From Zonotrichia leucophrys gambelii (Eukaryota; Chordata; Aves; Passeriformes; Passerellidae), in NCBI RefSeq assembly GCF_028769735.1, contig NC_088171.1:97839412-97903411 (forward strand): DNA of 64,000 nucleotides, in the 5' to 3' direction. This document shows positions 10,666 through 24,259 of the stretch, piece by piece; positions within the stretch are counted from its first letter, which is position 1, and every line of letters starts with the position of its first letter. The translations under genes were made by a program, and so were the position numbers. The notes under the pieces are model-generated. The model did not search any database and was not told the origin of the DNA. It worked only from the letters and a program-made list of their open reading frames with translations.

Positions 10666-13600
10666 CCAATGTCTGAGTGCTTTACCTGCCATCAGTGGGT
10701 GCCATATCCTGCAACAGGTCAATGCAAGAAAAGCATCGCTTGCTGATCATTTTGTCTAGATGTGATTTCATACTTATTTTAAGACTAAAAAGTGTAAGCT
10801 GTCAATGATTTTTTTTGCTCTTCCCAATTTTCAGACTTAAATCTTGGTTCTTGTCAGTGAAGTCAGGTACAAAAATTATAAATTTATGTACCACAGCAGA
10901 GGCTGGAATATCATTACAGCTTTTGCTCTTTTTCTTCACCTAACCTTTTTGCTCTTTGAGTATGTTATCCATTTTGGTTTTGTACTACATAAATATTACT
11001 ATCAGAGAAAAAGTCTGCCTTCAAATACACATATTTGAAGAAATATACATAGAAAGTCTCATTCACATTAAAAGATCTTCTTCCCTATCTATGTGGTGAC
11101 CTCTAAGTCCTCATTCTGGAGAAAGAAAATAGTGAAATGTATTTGTTTTAAACAGGGCAAATAGGTGTCCTGAGTATCAATTTTGAGCAGGCTTTTAAAG
11201 TATCAGCACAAAAAGGTTTTAATGCATTATAATTTTGTAAATCTTAACAGAAAATTTTGATAATTTCAAAATTTATGGCAGCATATATAAGATTGAGAAT
11301 CAAAACCAATTCTTCCTATATCAAAATAAAATTAGCATCTTTACCAAATTCTACCTGCAGCAATCTGAGACCTTATTCATGCTTTGAAAATGACAGCTGG
11401 CAGTATTGGGTATTCCTTTATCTGCAGTATTAATGGTGACTCACTTTTTTCTTCTTTCTGTGACTGTAATACATAGTAATATATGCTGTGCAATATTTAG
11501 TGATGTATGCAAACTATATGAAGTTATTCTGTGAAACAGGATTATTATGATGGAGAGACAGCAGGTAGAAACAAAAAGAGGCATAAGTAAGCAGAAAAGG
11601 AAATTCTGAGTATATAGGATTTCTCAATGAGTTTCTGTGATTTCATTTTCTCACTTAGACTGAATTGATTAGCAACAATAAGTACACCAACACAGCTTTT
11701 AGCCTACTGCCACCTCAAGCTCTGTTGACAAACCTACATAAAACAAGGTGAGAGACCATTCTCTAGCTTTAAGGCCAAACTATATGTTACTTATCCTTGG
11801 ATTGTCTCTTGACTATTTGGTAAGACAACTTCCTTAAGATATATAAATATAATTTTTGTTTATATTCTTTTCCCTTTTCAGAATGTCTAAAATGGGGTGA
11901 AAATGGAGTCATAGGCTACTTTCTTCCCAAGAAATGGGCAGTACATATTGAAATCCCTGATGTGTGGCAGTTGAGCAAATGTAGTGCAGAGCAAGTGATG
12001 TAGAAGTCTGGAAGTTCAGGAGTGAATTTGAGTTGCATTGACCAGGCAAGATTAAAGTACATGGACAGTTGCAGTTATTTGTGCAGTCTCTTGTATATTA
12101 TGGCTCACTTGATGATTCACATGGCATAGATGGAGGTCTGAGTTGTGAAAGTAGTTTCTGCTTCCTGACCCCTTCCAGTCTTTGCAGAGCTTTTGTTGGT
12201 TTTCTTGTTATTGAGCTTGTATTAGTTTAATCTCAGAAAATAAAAGTTCTATTTAAATAGAGGTCATGAGAAACAAAACAACCAAAAATCTATTATGGAT
12301 TTTTAACGATGCTTATAAGCTCTCTGTGAAACTACATGAACTTGGTACTTCTGCACATTCTTATTTACAACATTTGTGTACCCACAGAAAAAATTCTTAT
12401 TTGTATGGATTTTTCTACAAGTTTATTCAATCAGGTCTGAGACACTGAATTTAAAGCATGCAATATATTTTTTTCTGCTGGTCTGAATGAAAATGAACAG
12501 AAATATTACTTTCAAAAATATTAACAGTGTCCTCCATTCTTGGTAGAAAACAAAGTATAATTTCATATTCTTTTGCATTTTATCTCAGTCATATATTCTT
12601 GCTTTTAAAAAATATTTCTAACTCTATTTTTTTTTGATGGGGTTTCTAATTCTCACAATGCTTTAAAAGTAAGATGAGCATAAATTTAGTAGAAAAGATT
12701 AGGAAAGCCACTAAAATATTTGACTGAGCTCTATAAAATTATTCTGTCAAAAAAAGGTGACTCTCTAAGGAAGAGGATAACAATTCTTTTTTTACATTAA
12801 CAGCAAGAATTCTTCTCTAATCTAATTCTACCTAATCTTATTATTTTGATATGTATTGCTCTGAAGATCTCCCTGTCAATTAGTTTATGTATCCTCCCTA
12901 ACAGTCTTCTACAGCATTAAAAATGTGTAAGGCTTCCAAAATCAAAAGAGTTTTGGGAAAATTGTTATTCAGAAATTGAAATATGATGCATATGCAAATG
13001 TAAAAGGATAGAGGGTATGCAAAAATGAAGCTTCATTTTTAAAGGGAAGGAATGATAACCACCCAAAAGGAGATAAAAATGGATTTAAAATTTCAATCTC
13101 TTCTGCAAATCCTTGATTTTGCCCTCCTCTAAATACAAAGGATAAAAATAGAATATAGCTTCATATTCATGGTTAAATCACAAGACACAGTGGACTGTTC
13201 ACTGATCAATTTTAAGGTTGAAATTAGTATTTTTGTTATGAAGCTAATTGAATCAAAACTTCATGTGCAATAGGACTTAGTGTCTGAATACTAATTTTCT
13301 ACCTGTTCTTTGTCTGTCTTTCTGTACATGTTCATTAAAAATTTAGGAAATGGCTGTGAACTTGTACTACAGGGATCATCCCTGGCTGGTTGTGCACATC
13401 AGAATCATGTCAGGAGAAAGGACCCCATATCTGAGAGCTCTGAAATCAGGAAGATAATTAATCACATCTGAGAATGAAGGTTTATTCATCAAAGAAAATA
13501 CAATGGTCTTTTTCTCTTTTCAAGTCCTTTCTGTGTTTCTAATTTTTCCTCTAAGATACATTTTGGACATTCAGGATTTCTTGACGGAGAAAACAAAATA

Positions 13601-13847
13601 ACTTGTGTGAACACAATCAGGCCATGTGCATGGAAGTAACCAGCTTATTACTTTTTGGGACACCCATATTTTTCTCTGCATTTTGTACAGAATCAATTGT
13701 AACTAACCTTTGGTCTATTGACAGTCAATAAAGACATTCGTAAAGATGACAAGTGCTTCACTGTGGTTATTTTGAGAATCTGTTTCCAGTGTTTTGAAGT
13801 ATGCTTTCCTCTGCTGGTATCATCTCCCCCACATTAGAAGAGTTCAC

Positions 13848-14020
13848 TAAAAACCAGACCAAATAAAACCAAGAAGAAATAAAATGACAGAAAAAAAAAC
13901 CACAAAAGAAGACAACAAAAACCCCAAACAAAACAAAACAATATCAAAAAAGCAAAAAAAACCCCAAACCAAGACAAAAGAAAAACCAAAACCAAACCTA
14001 AACTCACACTCCAAACCAGA
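13848..14020. repeat. A/C-rich low-complexity block
   Basis: About 170 nt of A runs separated by CC, CCC and CCCC, nearly devoid of T and poor in G. The minus-strand frame crossing it (13834-14049) encodes only a Phe/Leu/Trp-rich artefact. The block may have grown from an A-rich retroposon tail. Confidence 0.8.
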
Positions 14021-15154
14021 TCTTTTAGCTGTTTTAGTCCGCTAACCAATTATAAATGGTAAAAAGCTGCATAGTAGAAGACTGAGCTACAAATTGTTTT
14101 TCTGGGTATTTGGAACCCGTGCAGGCCTAAAAGCATCTAAGAGAGGAGTGTGCACTCTGTCCCAATGTTTTAAAATCATGTCAGTGTCTCTGGTTTACTT
14201 TTTCTTGTAAGAGCCCATGAAAGTCCTGCTATATTGGTGTTTGTTTCACAGAGTAACCTCTTGAAAGGTTTAAGCTATCTTTACTTCTGTACTGGGATCA
14301 GTTCTGTGATAGAAGTCCATTAGTCTTTAGTTTCATATATATATTGCACATCTTTCTTATTTCTGATAGAAAAATTTAGCCATAGAAGAAACAATATTTC
14401 CTCTCCTTAGGAACATGGTAGGAACACTTTATCTGTCAAATTATATTTTCGCATGGATTCTTCTTTTCTGAGCAGCTTGACATGAGAAGATTAGGGTATG
14501 AAATCTCCTTTATCTCTCATCTCTGAGAAATGTCATTGCTTGTACATGCCAGAAATATTTCCAATATTGCAGTTGCTATATTTGCCAAGCCTAATGTAAA
14601 AAAGTATGACAAAAATCCAGCAATTACATTTGTTTGTAAGCAACCTGATTTTTTCTGTTGTTGCAACTTACATATTTTATATATACATACTTATATATTG
14701 CTATATGCAATCGCCCACAATAATGTTAAGTTTAAGAGAGACTAACAACTCCAGTGTGTCATGCAGTACAAACTGCTGCAAACTAGTAGAATATACCAAC
14801 AAAACCAGAAGATAGACTGAGGAAAGGACTGATGATAGAGTTTCCTTGTACATGCTCCACCAACACACCTTGAAAAAACCAGAAAAGCATTTGTGATGTC
14901 TTTTTTTTTTTCTGATACAATCTCTGTATTCTAATTATTCTTCAAAGTGTTAAATCTTCCCTTCTCTTTCTCATTACACTTACATGAAACTGTATTTTTT
15001 TTACCCTTAACTCCTGCTATATTTTTTTCTGTTTCACATCCTACCCTATCTCATTCTACCATCGCAGATCTTTCTCGGTGATCAATATCCTCTCCCAAGG
15101 TATATCTTTTCTGTCCTAAGGCATTCATCACTCTGCTTTAATCTTCTCCATCTG

Positions 15155-15598
15155 GTGGGGTTTCTATCCACACATCTATTCAATGGGCCTATGGAGAGCA
15201 CCAACATCTCTTATTTCCTGCATCTTCATTACTCCAAGCAGCGGAACACTGAGGACAGCGCCACGCTGATGTGTTGTGATGTGAGCTGTTATCATCCCCT
15301 CCTTTCCTTTATGTTTCAGCTGGCTCAAGCAGAGCAGCATCCATCAAGGCCAGAGAAAAAATACAAAGCATCAGCTAAAAGATCTGTCATTGGACCTGGC
15401 CTTGCTCAGGGATTAGAAAAGGCTGGAGTGCTTTGCTGGCGTTCTGTCTCTAGATGGCACAGCACGCACCGCGTAGCAGGGCTGTGCTGTAAACATCTGT
15501 GTAATAACACACTGTGTACCGTGAACAAATCTCAGCTATGCCTTACGTTTAAGACATCTCAATTGAAAAGTCCTTTCTTAACTGCCTCCTCCTCTTGA
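15155..15598 (+). other. exon-like open stretch, unidentified
   Basis: A 147-codon frame runs from the ATG at 15155 to the stop ending at 15598, and the sequence is less AT-rich than its surroundings. Within it a pyrimidine-rich run ending TTTATGTTTCAG (AG at 15318-15319) looks like a good splice acceptor. From 15320 the frame stays open for about 92 codons in the same phase, giving a basic, Ser/Gln/Lys-containing peptide. I recognise no domain, signal peptide or membrane segment, and no good donor follows. A frame of this length can occur by chance, so I do not call a gene. It could be a conserved noncoding element, an unspliced lncRNA exon or nothing. Confidence 0.2.
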
Positions 15599-18500
15599 CA
15601 GAGACTTTTGACATTTTAAAATGGTTTATGAGATATTCAAAGCATATCAGATATATAGAGAACTCTTTTAACCAGCAGATGCCTCCAAGGATTTCCAAAT
15701 TTCTCACAGCTGCACCAGAAATTAGATACAAGCCATTGTCAGTAACCACTGATAATTTGTATATTAGCGTTTCTGAAACTCCTCTGTTAACTTTCTTAAA
15801 CATATTTCTTCTGTACCACACTGCTTTAGCCACATACTTGTGTTTCAAGACGTAACATCTGCAAAGTCCAAAAGCTCTCATCGGGCATTCACTGGCCAGT
15901 ATATATTACTTTAACACACACATATATACATAAATTTTTCTTTCCACCTACAAAATCATAATAATTCTGGTTACTCTTAAATAAAAATAATTCTAAACAG
16001 GCTAAAAGGAGAGGGAGAAAACACCTTTAAGCCTGTAATTTCTTAAAGTCACTGTTCCTGTGAATCTTGTATTACTGTGTTTACTGTTAGGCTTGTCACC
16101 ATTTATTTTGATTAAGGGGTGTTATACAGACTTTTTAAATGAGAAGAAATAAATCCTCCTGTCTTCATCTCTTTCTAGCCCACTGTGTAGGGAATGGTGG
16201 TGTAAGTTTCATTATATAGAGAGAAAAGTTGATCTTTAATAGAGTAGATATTCTCTGCAGAGCTACATTTTACAGCTTTTTCTCTATTTTACTCCCTATT
16301 TGGTAAATCTAATTTCAGATGGGAAGCTTCAGATCAGGAAATAATCATATAGTAAAACATAATAAATGCACAGTATTTATCATAAAAATTTTTCAGTTTT
16401 TGTACATAACTATTCCCCTACTGGTCAGATATAAGAGACTTAATAAAGAACCACATGAGTTGAAGAATAAGAGAAGTATTGAGTGAACACAGAAACAGTT
16501 GATGCTGTTCATTAAGCTACATTATTTCAAGTTTACTTTTCATTTTCTTTTATCCTTTTTTTCCCTTTATTTTCCTTTTCCTTTTTTTTTATCAATTTTT
16601 TCCCCACTTTAAACCATTGCAAAAACTGATACATTTCAATATGTTTGTCTACTAGGGAAGTTCTTTTCTGCTAAACTATGATTTATATAGTTATAGTCAG
16701 CCTGAAGTGTACCTTAAATAAAAAAGTAGTTTTTCAGAGATGACACTTAGAAAATGGATGGTCCTACAGCGTTGTGCACTTATATTCTTTACACATGGAA
16801 GACTCAAATAAAGAAATTGGGAAATAGCTTGAAGAAACAATCCAGAGGATGATAGAGACAGACAGAAAGCTAACATGTGAAAATGGGAGTTCATAGCTAT
16901 CAGTGATGTGTTCAGCATGCCATAAATCACAGATATTTATGTAACCATTTTGCCCAGAGCATCTCTTATGACGTTGAGCACCACTCAGTGTCTTATAACA
17001 AGCTTACAATCTTTAGTGCAGGGGTGGGTGAACTAAACACATTATCTGCTTTTGTTCAGCTCAGTTGTTCATGAAGTCTTTGCAGTAATGCTAAAAAGAC
17101 CCAGATACTGCCATGGGCAGATGGTGCTGGTGCATCTGGGCTTAAGAGTAACACCTTTTGTGTTAGGCTAATATGATTACACTGACACTGTACAATTACT
17201 CCAGGAACCATGCAGAAATAATCATAAGGCAAAAAAAAATTAATATTAATTCCAGATTCTGAAGAAATAACATCCAAACCTGAATGAGGTAGATGCCACA
17301 AAGATTTTTTTATTAGCATCTTGGTGATTTACACTAAAAATGAATACTTGCTTCAATCAGGAAACAGAAATGTGAGATGAGTGAGAACACAATTTTTTCT
17401 TTCTGTGGCAATTGATATTTGTGTTTTCCCTTGTAAAAATGGGTTTGTGTTTTCTAATATACGGGTAAAGATAACTATTACATAGATTCTGATTTTCTTA
17501 CACCTTGCTCAAAATTCCAAAGCTGTTTCAAACAGCAAATTTATTTCAGTTGAGCAATACAAAGATATTTAAACACATGACAGGTATCTAGATCCAAGTA
17601 AAAATGATTTGATGTGCTTTTCATCATATTTTCTTTATTTTTCATCTATAGGATAAAATACTAATTCAGAACATTCCTCAGAATCTGTTACTGATAAAAG
17701 TAAAAAGCATGTGGCCTTGTGTAGTACTATCATTTCTATTGTTATAATTGGGCCATCATATTTAATATACCTAATGTTTACATATGTAAACAGAACTAAT
17801 TTTTTACCTGTGTCCAAGTATGTCTGTGGGTATGTGTGTGCCACAGTTTCTAAGCTAAAGGTTCAATTTTTATTTCTCCTCTTCTTTCTATTTCTCTTTT
17901 GGTCTTAGTTTTGATCTAAGATGCAGTCTGGATAGTGAAAATATTTTCCTTCAAATGTCTGCTTTAAGTAACCTTACAGATATGTTCAGTATCTTTTTCA
18001 CTCACCCGAGAAAACAAGAAATATTTTAACAGGTCTACCTTTAGTAAATCCACTTTTAATATCCTGACACTTTTCAATGCATATCATGTGATGTTGTTTT
18101 CATAAAAGGATAAACATTATGGTCTCATAGACATTCAGATGAGTTAATATAGCTCGAAAAAATTATTGTCTCTTGACCACTGATTTTGTAATTTTTTCAA
18201 TTCCGTCATAGCTATAACTATATTATATATCAAAGTCACCTTTTTTAGTGTTCTTTTCTTGTCACTTAGAGCTCTCTTTTTAGTTTTCCCAAAAACAGAC
18301 ACTCACAGTATGTTTGATAGTCTGGAATGTAGGATAGCAAATTGTAAAGTCATTATAAAATGCAAAGTGAAATAAAACCTCCAAATGGTTAAAACCCAAC
18401 AGGTCAATTTAAGTTATGCTGAAAGTTTTGCAAATGGTACTCTCAAATACTGTAATGAGATCAGAAATTGCTATAGACAAATTTATGTCACAGTTAATAA

Positions 18501-18656
18501 AAGGAACTTTATTTGTCTTAAAAAGCCCCTAAAAATAGTCATAATGGTTTTGTAACTTTACTGATTTAATGTTAGAGCAAATTTACTGATTTAATTTGCC
18601 ACTTTTACTGCAAAAGTACAGTAACTTGGATAATTTAGCTTAAGGAATAAGCCATA
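15599..18656. other. AT-rich non-coding stretch
   Basis: I recognise no gene, RNA or repeat family here. There are T-rich patches (for example 16550-16605) and short overlapping frames on both strands without domain signatures. Confidence 0.6.
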
Positions 18657-18657
18657 A

Positions 18658-18745
18658 TTAGAACAGTCCAGGTTGGAAGGGACCTTCGAATTCTCATTAT
18701 TACCTTTGGATCAAAATTGAGTTTACACAGCCAGTTCAAGTAATT
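18658..18745 (-). mobile_element. short CR1 3'-end remnant, minus strand
   Basis: The phrase GGTTGGAAGGGACCTTC at 18671-18687 is the reverse complement of the near-terminal CR1 segment in which AAGGTCCCTTCCAACC occurs. It is preceded by an altered version of the terminal repeat. After about 18700 the similarity fades. The remnant is old and short, and only the 17-base core is persuasive. Confidence 0.45.
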
Positions 18746-20220
18746 CTGCCCTATGATTTCTAATTCTTGAGTAAAAAAGTTTTTAGGCATTTTATTTCTG
18801 AGTTTGCATGTGTAAAATGAAGATTGGACAATTCCAGGCTCATGGTGTTATGGACCTGTTGATATTTTTCTTAAAAACGGGAAATTTTTTTGTCATCCTT
18901 AAGATCACATAAGGGAAAAATTACAATTTATGTTCAATAATTGGTTAGAATTTTGTATATTTTGTAAAACAAAATATGGAAATGATTACAGGAAGAATAA
19001 ATACTTTCTACTTCAAAGGAATCTATAAAATACTTAAAATTCAAAATTTTGAAGGGAATTTCCTTCAAAAGTACCATATTGAGAGTGGGATTGAAGATGC
19101 ACAGGAGAAATTATTTATGATACACAAGATGTTCTAAGGGCAGGAACTGCAGGTCATGTAAATTTAGTGTGATAGCACTAAAGTCCGCAAGGCTGCATGA
19201 CATAATAGCAGCTTAGAATTTTTAATGTATAGCAACAGATTGTAGATGTGAAAAAACCATAAATCTGAACTTCAGCAGGCTGATGAAAAAAGATAACTTG
19301 GTGAGTGTATTTAGTCAACTATGATACTGTTTTTTGCGGTATTCTTATCTCCAAGCAACCAGAAAAAGTCATGTAGTTCTTTATTAATTCACTTGAACAG
19401 AATTCTGGTCCAGATGCACTCAGAACACTTTTTTCGCACTATCATCCTTTCACTTGCAACTATGCTTTTAGAAAAAATTGCATAAAATATATTCATAATA
19501 AAAGAATTATTCACATATTTCTAGGTGAAATTTTCTTTTTTCCTTACCTTTCCCTATCTCTTTAAGCTTTGATACATTCCATTATCTATAAACCCTATAA
19601 AATGTCATTGCCAAATATGTAGATAGTATTATAAATGAGAAACTCATACTGAGAATTAAATTCCAAGCTCAAATGGAAAGATTTTGTTTGTTCTATGCTG
19701 CCTTTCTTTATTATATATTTCTTTGTTTTCTTTCCTTTTCTACTTATGTTTTAGCTACAATTCTATTTCCTGTCTGATTTATTTTCTCTTATTCTATGTT
19801 TTATTTGTCACTACTCCTTAAAGTGTATGTACAAAAATGTCTTACTTCAGACCAGAGTTGTGCATGGGGAGTAGATATCCTGATAGTTCCACTTAACTCT
19901 CTTTGGTAGCTTCAAGTAGTCATGAAGAGTGAAAAGCAGATTTTTTTCAAAGTGTAACTGAACAGAAAAATGTAATGCAGAGGCTGCTAGATAATTCATT
20001 CATGAGATTGGACTGAAGATACCCTAGTCTCTGAATATATATGTGTTGTGCACTAAGTATTATCAGTACCATACACTTTATTCCACAAACCTGCTCTAAT
20101 TTTGTCACACTTTTATGGAAGCAGATTTAGCCTTAGCCTCTTGAACTAGTATTCGATGAAAAAATAGCTCTCCCACCCCCTCACCATTTTAACAAACTTT
20201 TGTCAATTAAACCATCACTA
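18746..20220. other. AT-rich non-coding stretch
   Basis: I see no gene. It contains a small inverted repeat at 19040-19070 and otherwise unremarkable AT-rich sequence. Confidence 0.6.
19040..19070. repeat. overlapping palindrome and hairpin
   Basis: A perfect 14-bp palindrome, TTCAAAATTTTGAA (19040-19053), overlaps a second inverted repeat. That repeat has 9-bp perfect arms TTTTGAAGG (19047-19055) and CCTTCAAAA (19062-19070) around a 6-nt loop, so the two structures are mutually exclusive. Confidence 0.7.
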
Positions 20221-20802
20221 TGAGGATGGAGGAAAGCTGAGGATTTGAAGAGGTGTGCGTGGGAATCTATAAAATCAGAGTGTTTTGGGAAAACTGCAAA
20301 AGACAGTCCTCAGAGACAGCAGAACCATAATTAGAGCTAAGCAGTGGCCATAAGATTGGTCAGCAGAAAAGTTATGTAAGTAGAAAAGTAAGGACAAATA
20401 GAACAATGGTTTGTGTATTAACGCTTGTCTAGAATAACTCCCTAAGCTGCTGAAAAGTATATCTAGCAAGATATTAGGAAGGTTGAAGCTTAATAATGGA
20501 GTTCTGTGCATTGTATTTTAAGGCTTACAAGAAGTATTGTATTAGAAATAAGCAAGCATTGTTTTAACTGAAATGACCTGTGCTTATAGTGATTGGACAG
20601 AACTACTGTCGATATGTTTTTGCTTTGTGTGATTGGCCAAAAAACATTTAAAGTAAGTTGTAACATTAAGTTCTTGGTCTGCTGCCCGGGATGTGAGCTG
20701 ATGGCATCTTCCCATTGTCATAACCATATAATGAGGGTGATGCTGGAAAATAAAACAGGTCAACACATTTCTAGCAGTCCTGTCCGGTTCATGATTTGTA
20801 CA
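20221..20802 (+). mobile_element. probable ERV solo LTR
   Basis: The sequence reads like a recurrent avian LTR. It starts near a TG at 20221 and includes segments around GTTTGTGTATTAACGCTTGT, TAATGGAGTTCTGTGCATTG and GTGATTGGCCAA, the last a CCAAT-type U3 signal. A TATA-like CCATATAATGAGG lies near 20725-20735 and an AATAAA polyadenylation signal at 20749-20754. A short U5 follows, closing in TTTGTACA at 20802. No retroviral genes or primer binding site follow at the right end, and no target-site duplication is visible, so the boundaries are approximate. Family assignment is from memory of passerine LTRs. Confidence 0.6.
20749..20754 (+). promoter_or_regulatory. AATAAA polyadenylation signal in LTR
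   Basis: A canonical AATAAA hexamer sits about 50 bp before the proposed LTR end, in the position expected for the R region. It supports the plus orientation of the element. Activity today is unknown. Confidence 0.5.
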
Positions 20803-23800
20803 TAGCCCCAGGCCAGCAACAGTGTGATAAAAAGACTGCCCTGGGTCCTGCCCAGGTAGATATTTCCTTTTAAGGTTGTTATTTATATTCTAGTTTCCTG
20901 ATTATTTCTCCATGCTGCCTCATCTAGAAATGAGAGAGATTATTATTTCTTTCATCCAAATGCTGTACACATGAGGTGTACTTGATTTCTTTAATTTTTT
21001 ATTTGGCTTTCTTAGGTGTTGTTGTGGTTGGTCCTGTTTCAGCTATCAGTCATCCCAAGTGTCTTTAGAATCAAACAGCTGCTGGTGACATATGTCTGTG
21101 TGTGCTTTCACAAAAAACTCTACATGGGAAAATTCAAGCATCTCTATGGGAAACAAAAATGGCTGGGCAGGCAGGTTTAAGGTGATAGAAGTCTTGAATA
21201 ATGATGACTGGTAGAAGAACTTCAAGACCTTCTATTTGTTTCATAATGAAACATAATGGTTGAGTGCAGTATTTTAAAGAAATTATTAATTTGACTATTC
21301 TATTAGGAATTGAGGGCATAAATTAAAAACTCCCTGCAATCTCTTCGCTAAGTGAAAGAGGTGTTTTTTTCATTTCCATTTCAGCTCTGAGTGTAGCATT
21401 GATGTATGTGTCTTCATTTCTCACTGAACAAATATAAATTTATGGGCAGTTGAATCAAATTTCTAAAGTGGTTTCACTTTGCAAAGTTCAAATATTAGTA
21501 TGAATTGATTTTTATATTTACTGTAGTAACCGTCCAGCAATGAAATATTTGCTGCTAATAATTATTTGTAATTCTTGCTTGCCTAGTGTATCCATTTATC
21601 AAATAATAATACGGTAGTTTTCCTTCTTCTGTTTACTGTGCAAACTCATGCTTATCAGGTTATCAGGTATTTTTCTAGAAATTTAATCCTCTTCATCTAA
21701 TTTCTTTCTCAAAGAGTAACTGAGAACATTTTTTCTGTAATCTCAGTTAAATGCAAAAAAAAAAAGCCCATCTGTCAGGTTATGGGAGGAAATAGCAAGG
21801 TGAATGGGAGCAATGGTTTGTCAGATGGCTCAGGAATATGCAGACAGCACCACCCATTATGAGCCTTATTCCACTTCTTTCCTGTTAAAACAGTGCTCCA
21901 GAATTGGGTAGTTTTAGGATACAAATAGCAGTTGGTGACTAAAAATTTGGCTTAGTGTGATGGAAAAGTCAGCATGTAAATTCCTGTATTTTTGTCTTTA
22001 AACTTCTTTGAATGAACAACCCACAGGGATCAAAACCAGCTTGTCTAATGTCTGCATGGGACAGCTTGTTCTGAATCAGGTTACAATTCCAGTCAAAATT
22101 AAGATTTTTCTTCATTCAAAATATATTTGAAAGCATTTTCTCTATTTGAACGATGAATAAATCTGTTACAGCAGAGCAACATCCCAATGCATACAAAGAC
22201 TGAGTTGAAGACCTCTGATTCATAAAACATAAGGTTTTTATCTAGTGCAAGCTCCATTTAGGTCAGGGTGGCATGTCTGCTATTACCATCATGGGCAGAG
22301 GCTATCTGCTAGGGGGAGATGACAAAGCTACATGTTGTTTTGTGGAGTGCACAGTTGCCCTTAACCATATGGTCTTCTGCTGGTGTTTGAGGAAGCTCTG
22401 CTGGACAGATAATTAGAAATTTTGTGATAAAGTCTCTGCTCTTCAGGAAAATACTCATAGAGTGGTACAAGCAGCAGAACATCAAGAAATATTTAATGTT
22501 CTAGAACAATGTAGTCTACTTCAAAGTAAGTGTTAACAGTGAAGTAATATATTCTTTGCCAAGGAAGACTGTAATACTACCTTTTCTCATGCCGCAGAGA
22601 GAAATGTGCATCTCTCCTTTGAATAAAAGTGGTTCTCCACTTACTGGGATAATAATGTTTATGAAAGCTGGAATCAGCAGTGCTAAGTAGCAAGAGATGT
22701 TCCAAGTCTCTTCATGTTGCCAGGTTTGTAAAATATTTGCGTTTGTATATGAGACTGACATGAGAGTCTTAAATCTTAGGTAAATATGTTTCTTTGTCCT
22801 CTTCCTAAAAGAAAAGGAGAATAAGAGATAATAAATCTGCAATTACTTAATGAGTGCTAATGAGTAAATGAGTGTTCCTCTCATCAGTATTGTAATCTTG
22901 CTCTAAAGCCGTGTGCATCACTGATAACTGAGGTTACTATTGCTTTCCAATGAAAAGTGTCTTCATTCTCTTACTGTGTAATAAGAAGGAAGAAAATATT
23001 GTCAACTGTCTTATGAATTATTTTCTCTTTGCTGAAGAACAGAAATAAGCAATTTGTGAAACATTTGCCTTTCTGCATATTTATTTTTTGCAATTGTATC
23101 CAAATGGAATTCAAAACATACCACTTACAATAAGATGACTTCCACTGCATCTGTGGTTGCAGTTTACACCAGCCTTTTTTCTGAGCATATTCTAGTTTAA
23201 ATGAAAAATCCATGTGCATGTTTTGGTTACACCTGGGCTTGTCTATAAGGAACTTGTGTGTTTCTGTGCCATTGGTAAAGTTGTTCCTGTGTATTCCTTG
23301 CAAGCAAAGAGGAGGAAAATCAGCTTCTCTTAAAAAGTGTGGCTGGAAAAAGTAAAATTTTAAAAGATGGATGGGGGAGTAGGTACTGTGAAAGAAAACT
23401 TAATGGAATGATATGAGAGTGAACAGAAAATTATAAGGGAGAATATGTCCTTGCTGCTTTCCATAAGCATCTCCTCACCCAGTAAGAGATAGCAAACTGC
23501 TGAGCAATAGGGAGGACAGTGGCTGTATGACTGGGGCTATGGTAATACATGCAAAGGAAAACACTTAAGAAAGATGTCAAGTGTTTACTATGTCTCGAAT
23601 AAATAAGCGCGATTTTAAATAGCTGCTTGTTAAGTGAATTTTTCCCATTTTACGACTTAAGCAAATTGGTATTCCTGCTGGCAGAGAGACAAGAAATACT
23701 GAATTTAATTACATGGTTTAAGGAATAGGTCTTGTATCTTTGATATTGGAATGTTTTCAGGGCTGGATGTGATACGTTGGCTCAGTTCCTGTAGAGAAAA

Positions 23801-24259
23801 TGAAAAAACTGAAACATAGAAAAAGCTAGGATAAGGATTTTAATTTGGATTCACACAGAACACTATTTTCAAAAATTATTTTTATAGGGTAAATATTTAG
23901 GAAATTACTGGGCAAAATGGACTCATATGCTGCTTCTACTCATGTTATATTAAATGAAACAGTTCAGCATAAGTGGTCTTTATAAATTCCAAAATGAGCA
24001 CTGATATATCTCTACTGGAATATTTCATATGGTTTCCTTCTAGGATGCAAGTTTCTCCTTAAATTTCATTAAATACACTCTGATTTCAGGGATTAGTCCC
24101 TCTTACAGTGCATTTTCCTGAGTGTTAGCATATGTAATCTGAGTAAAAAAAATTTTTAAAAATTTTTAAAAACTTACAGTTTCAAATGTAAACATTCCAT
24201 TTCCTGAATGTAAAGGTTGTATAACTGCACAAAAAAAAAATGTAGAAAGGTCAAGGCCA
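20803..24259. other. AT-rich non-coding stretch
   Basis: No gene is recognised in about 3.4 kb. Open frames on either strand (for example 22516-22842 and 22971-23303, minus) are AT-driven and show no domain. A duplicated AATTTTTAAA decamer lies at 24151-24170. Confidence 0.6.
24145..24172. repeat. AT palindromic decamer duplicated
   Basis: An A run is followed by two adjacent copies of the AATTTTTAAA decamer (24151-24160 and 24161-24170). The result is a rigid A-tract region that can be read in either orientation. Confidence 0.6.

Larger units (their letters stand above)
8180..15154. other. long AT-rich non-coding stretch
   Basis: I recognise no gene or transposon over about 7 kb. The interval holds a T-rich patch near 8226-8250, an A/C-rich patch (9440-9512), a (CCTT)n array (9645-9690), a 31-bp tandem duplication (10604-10665) and an A/C-rich block (13848-14020). 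All open frames are below 90 codons with no domain signature. Confidence 0.6.
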
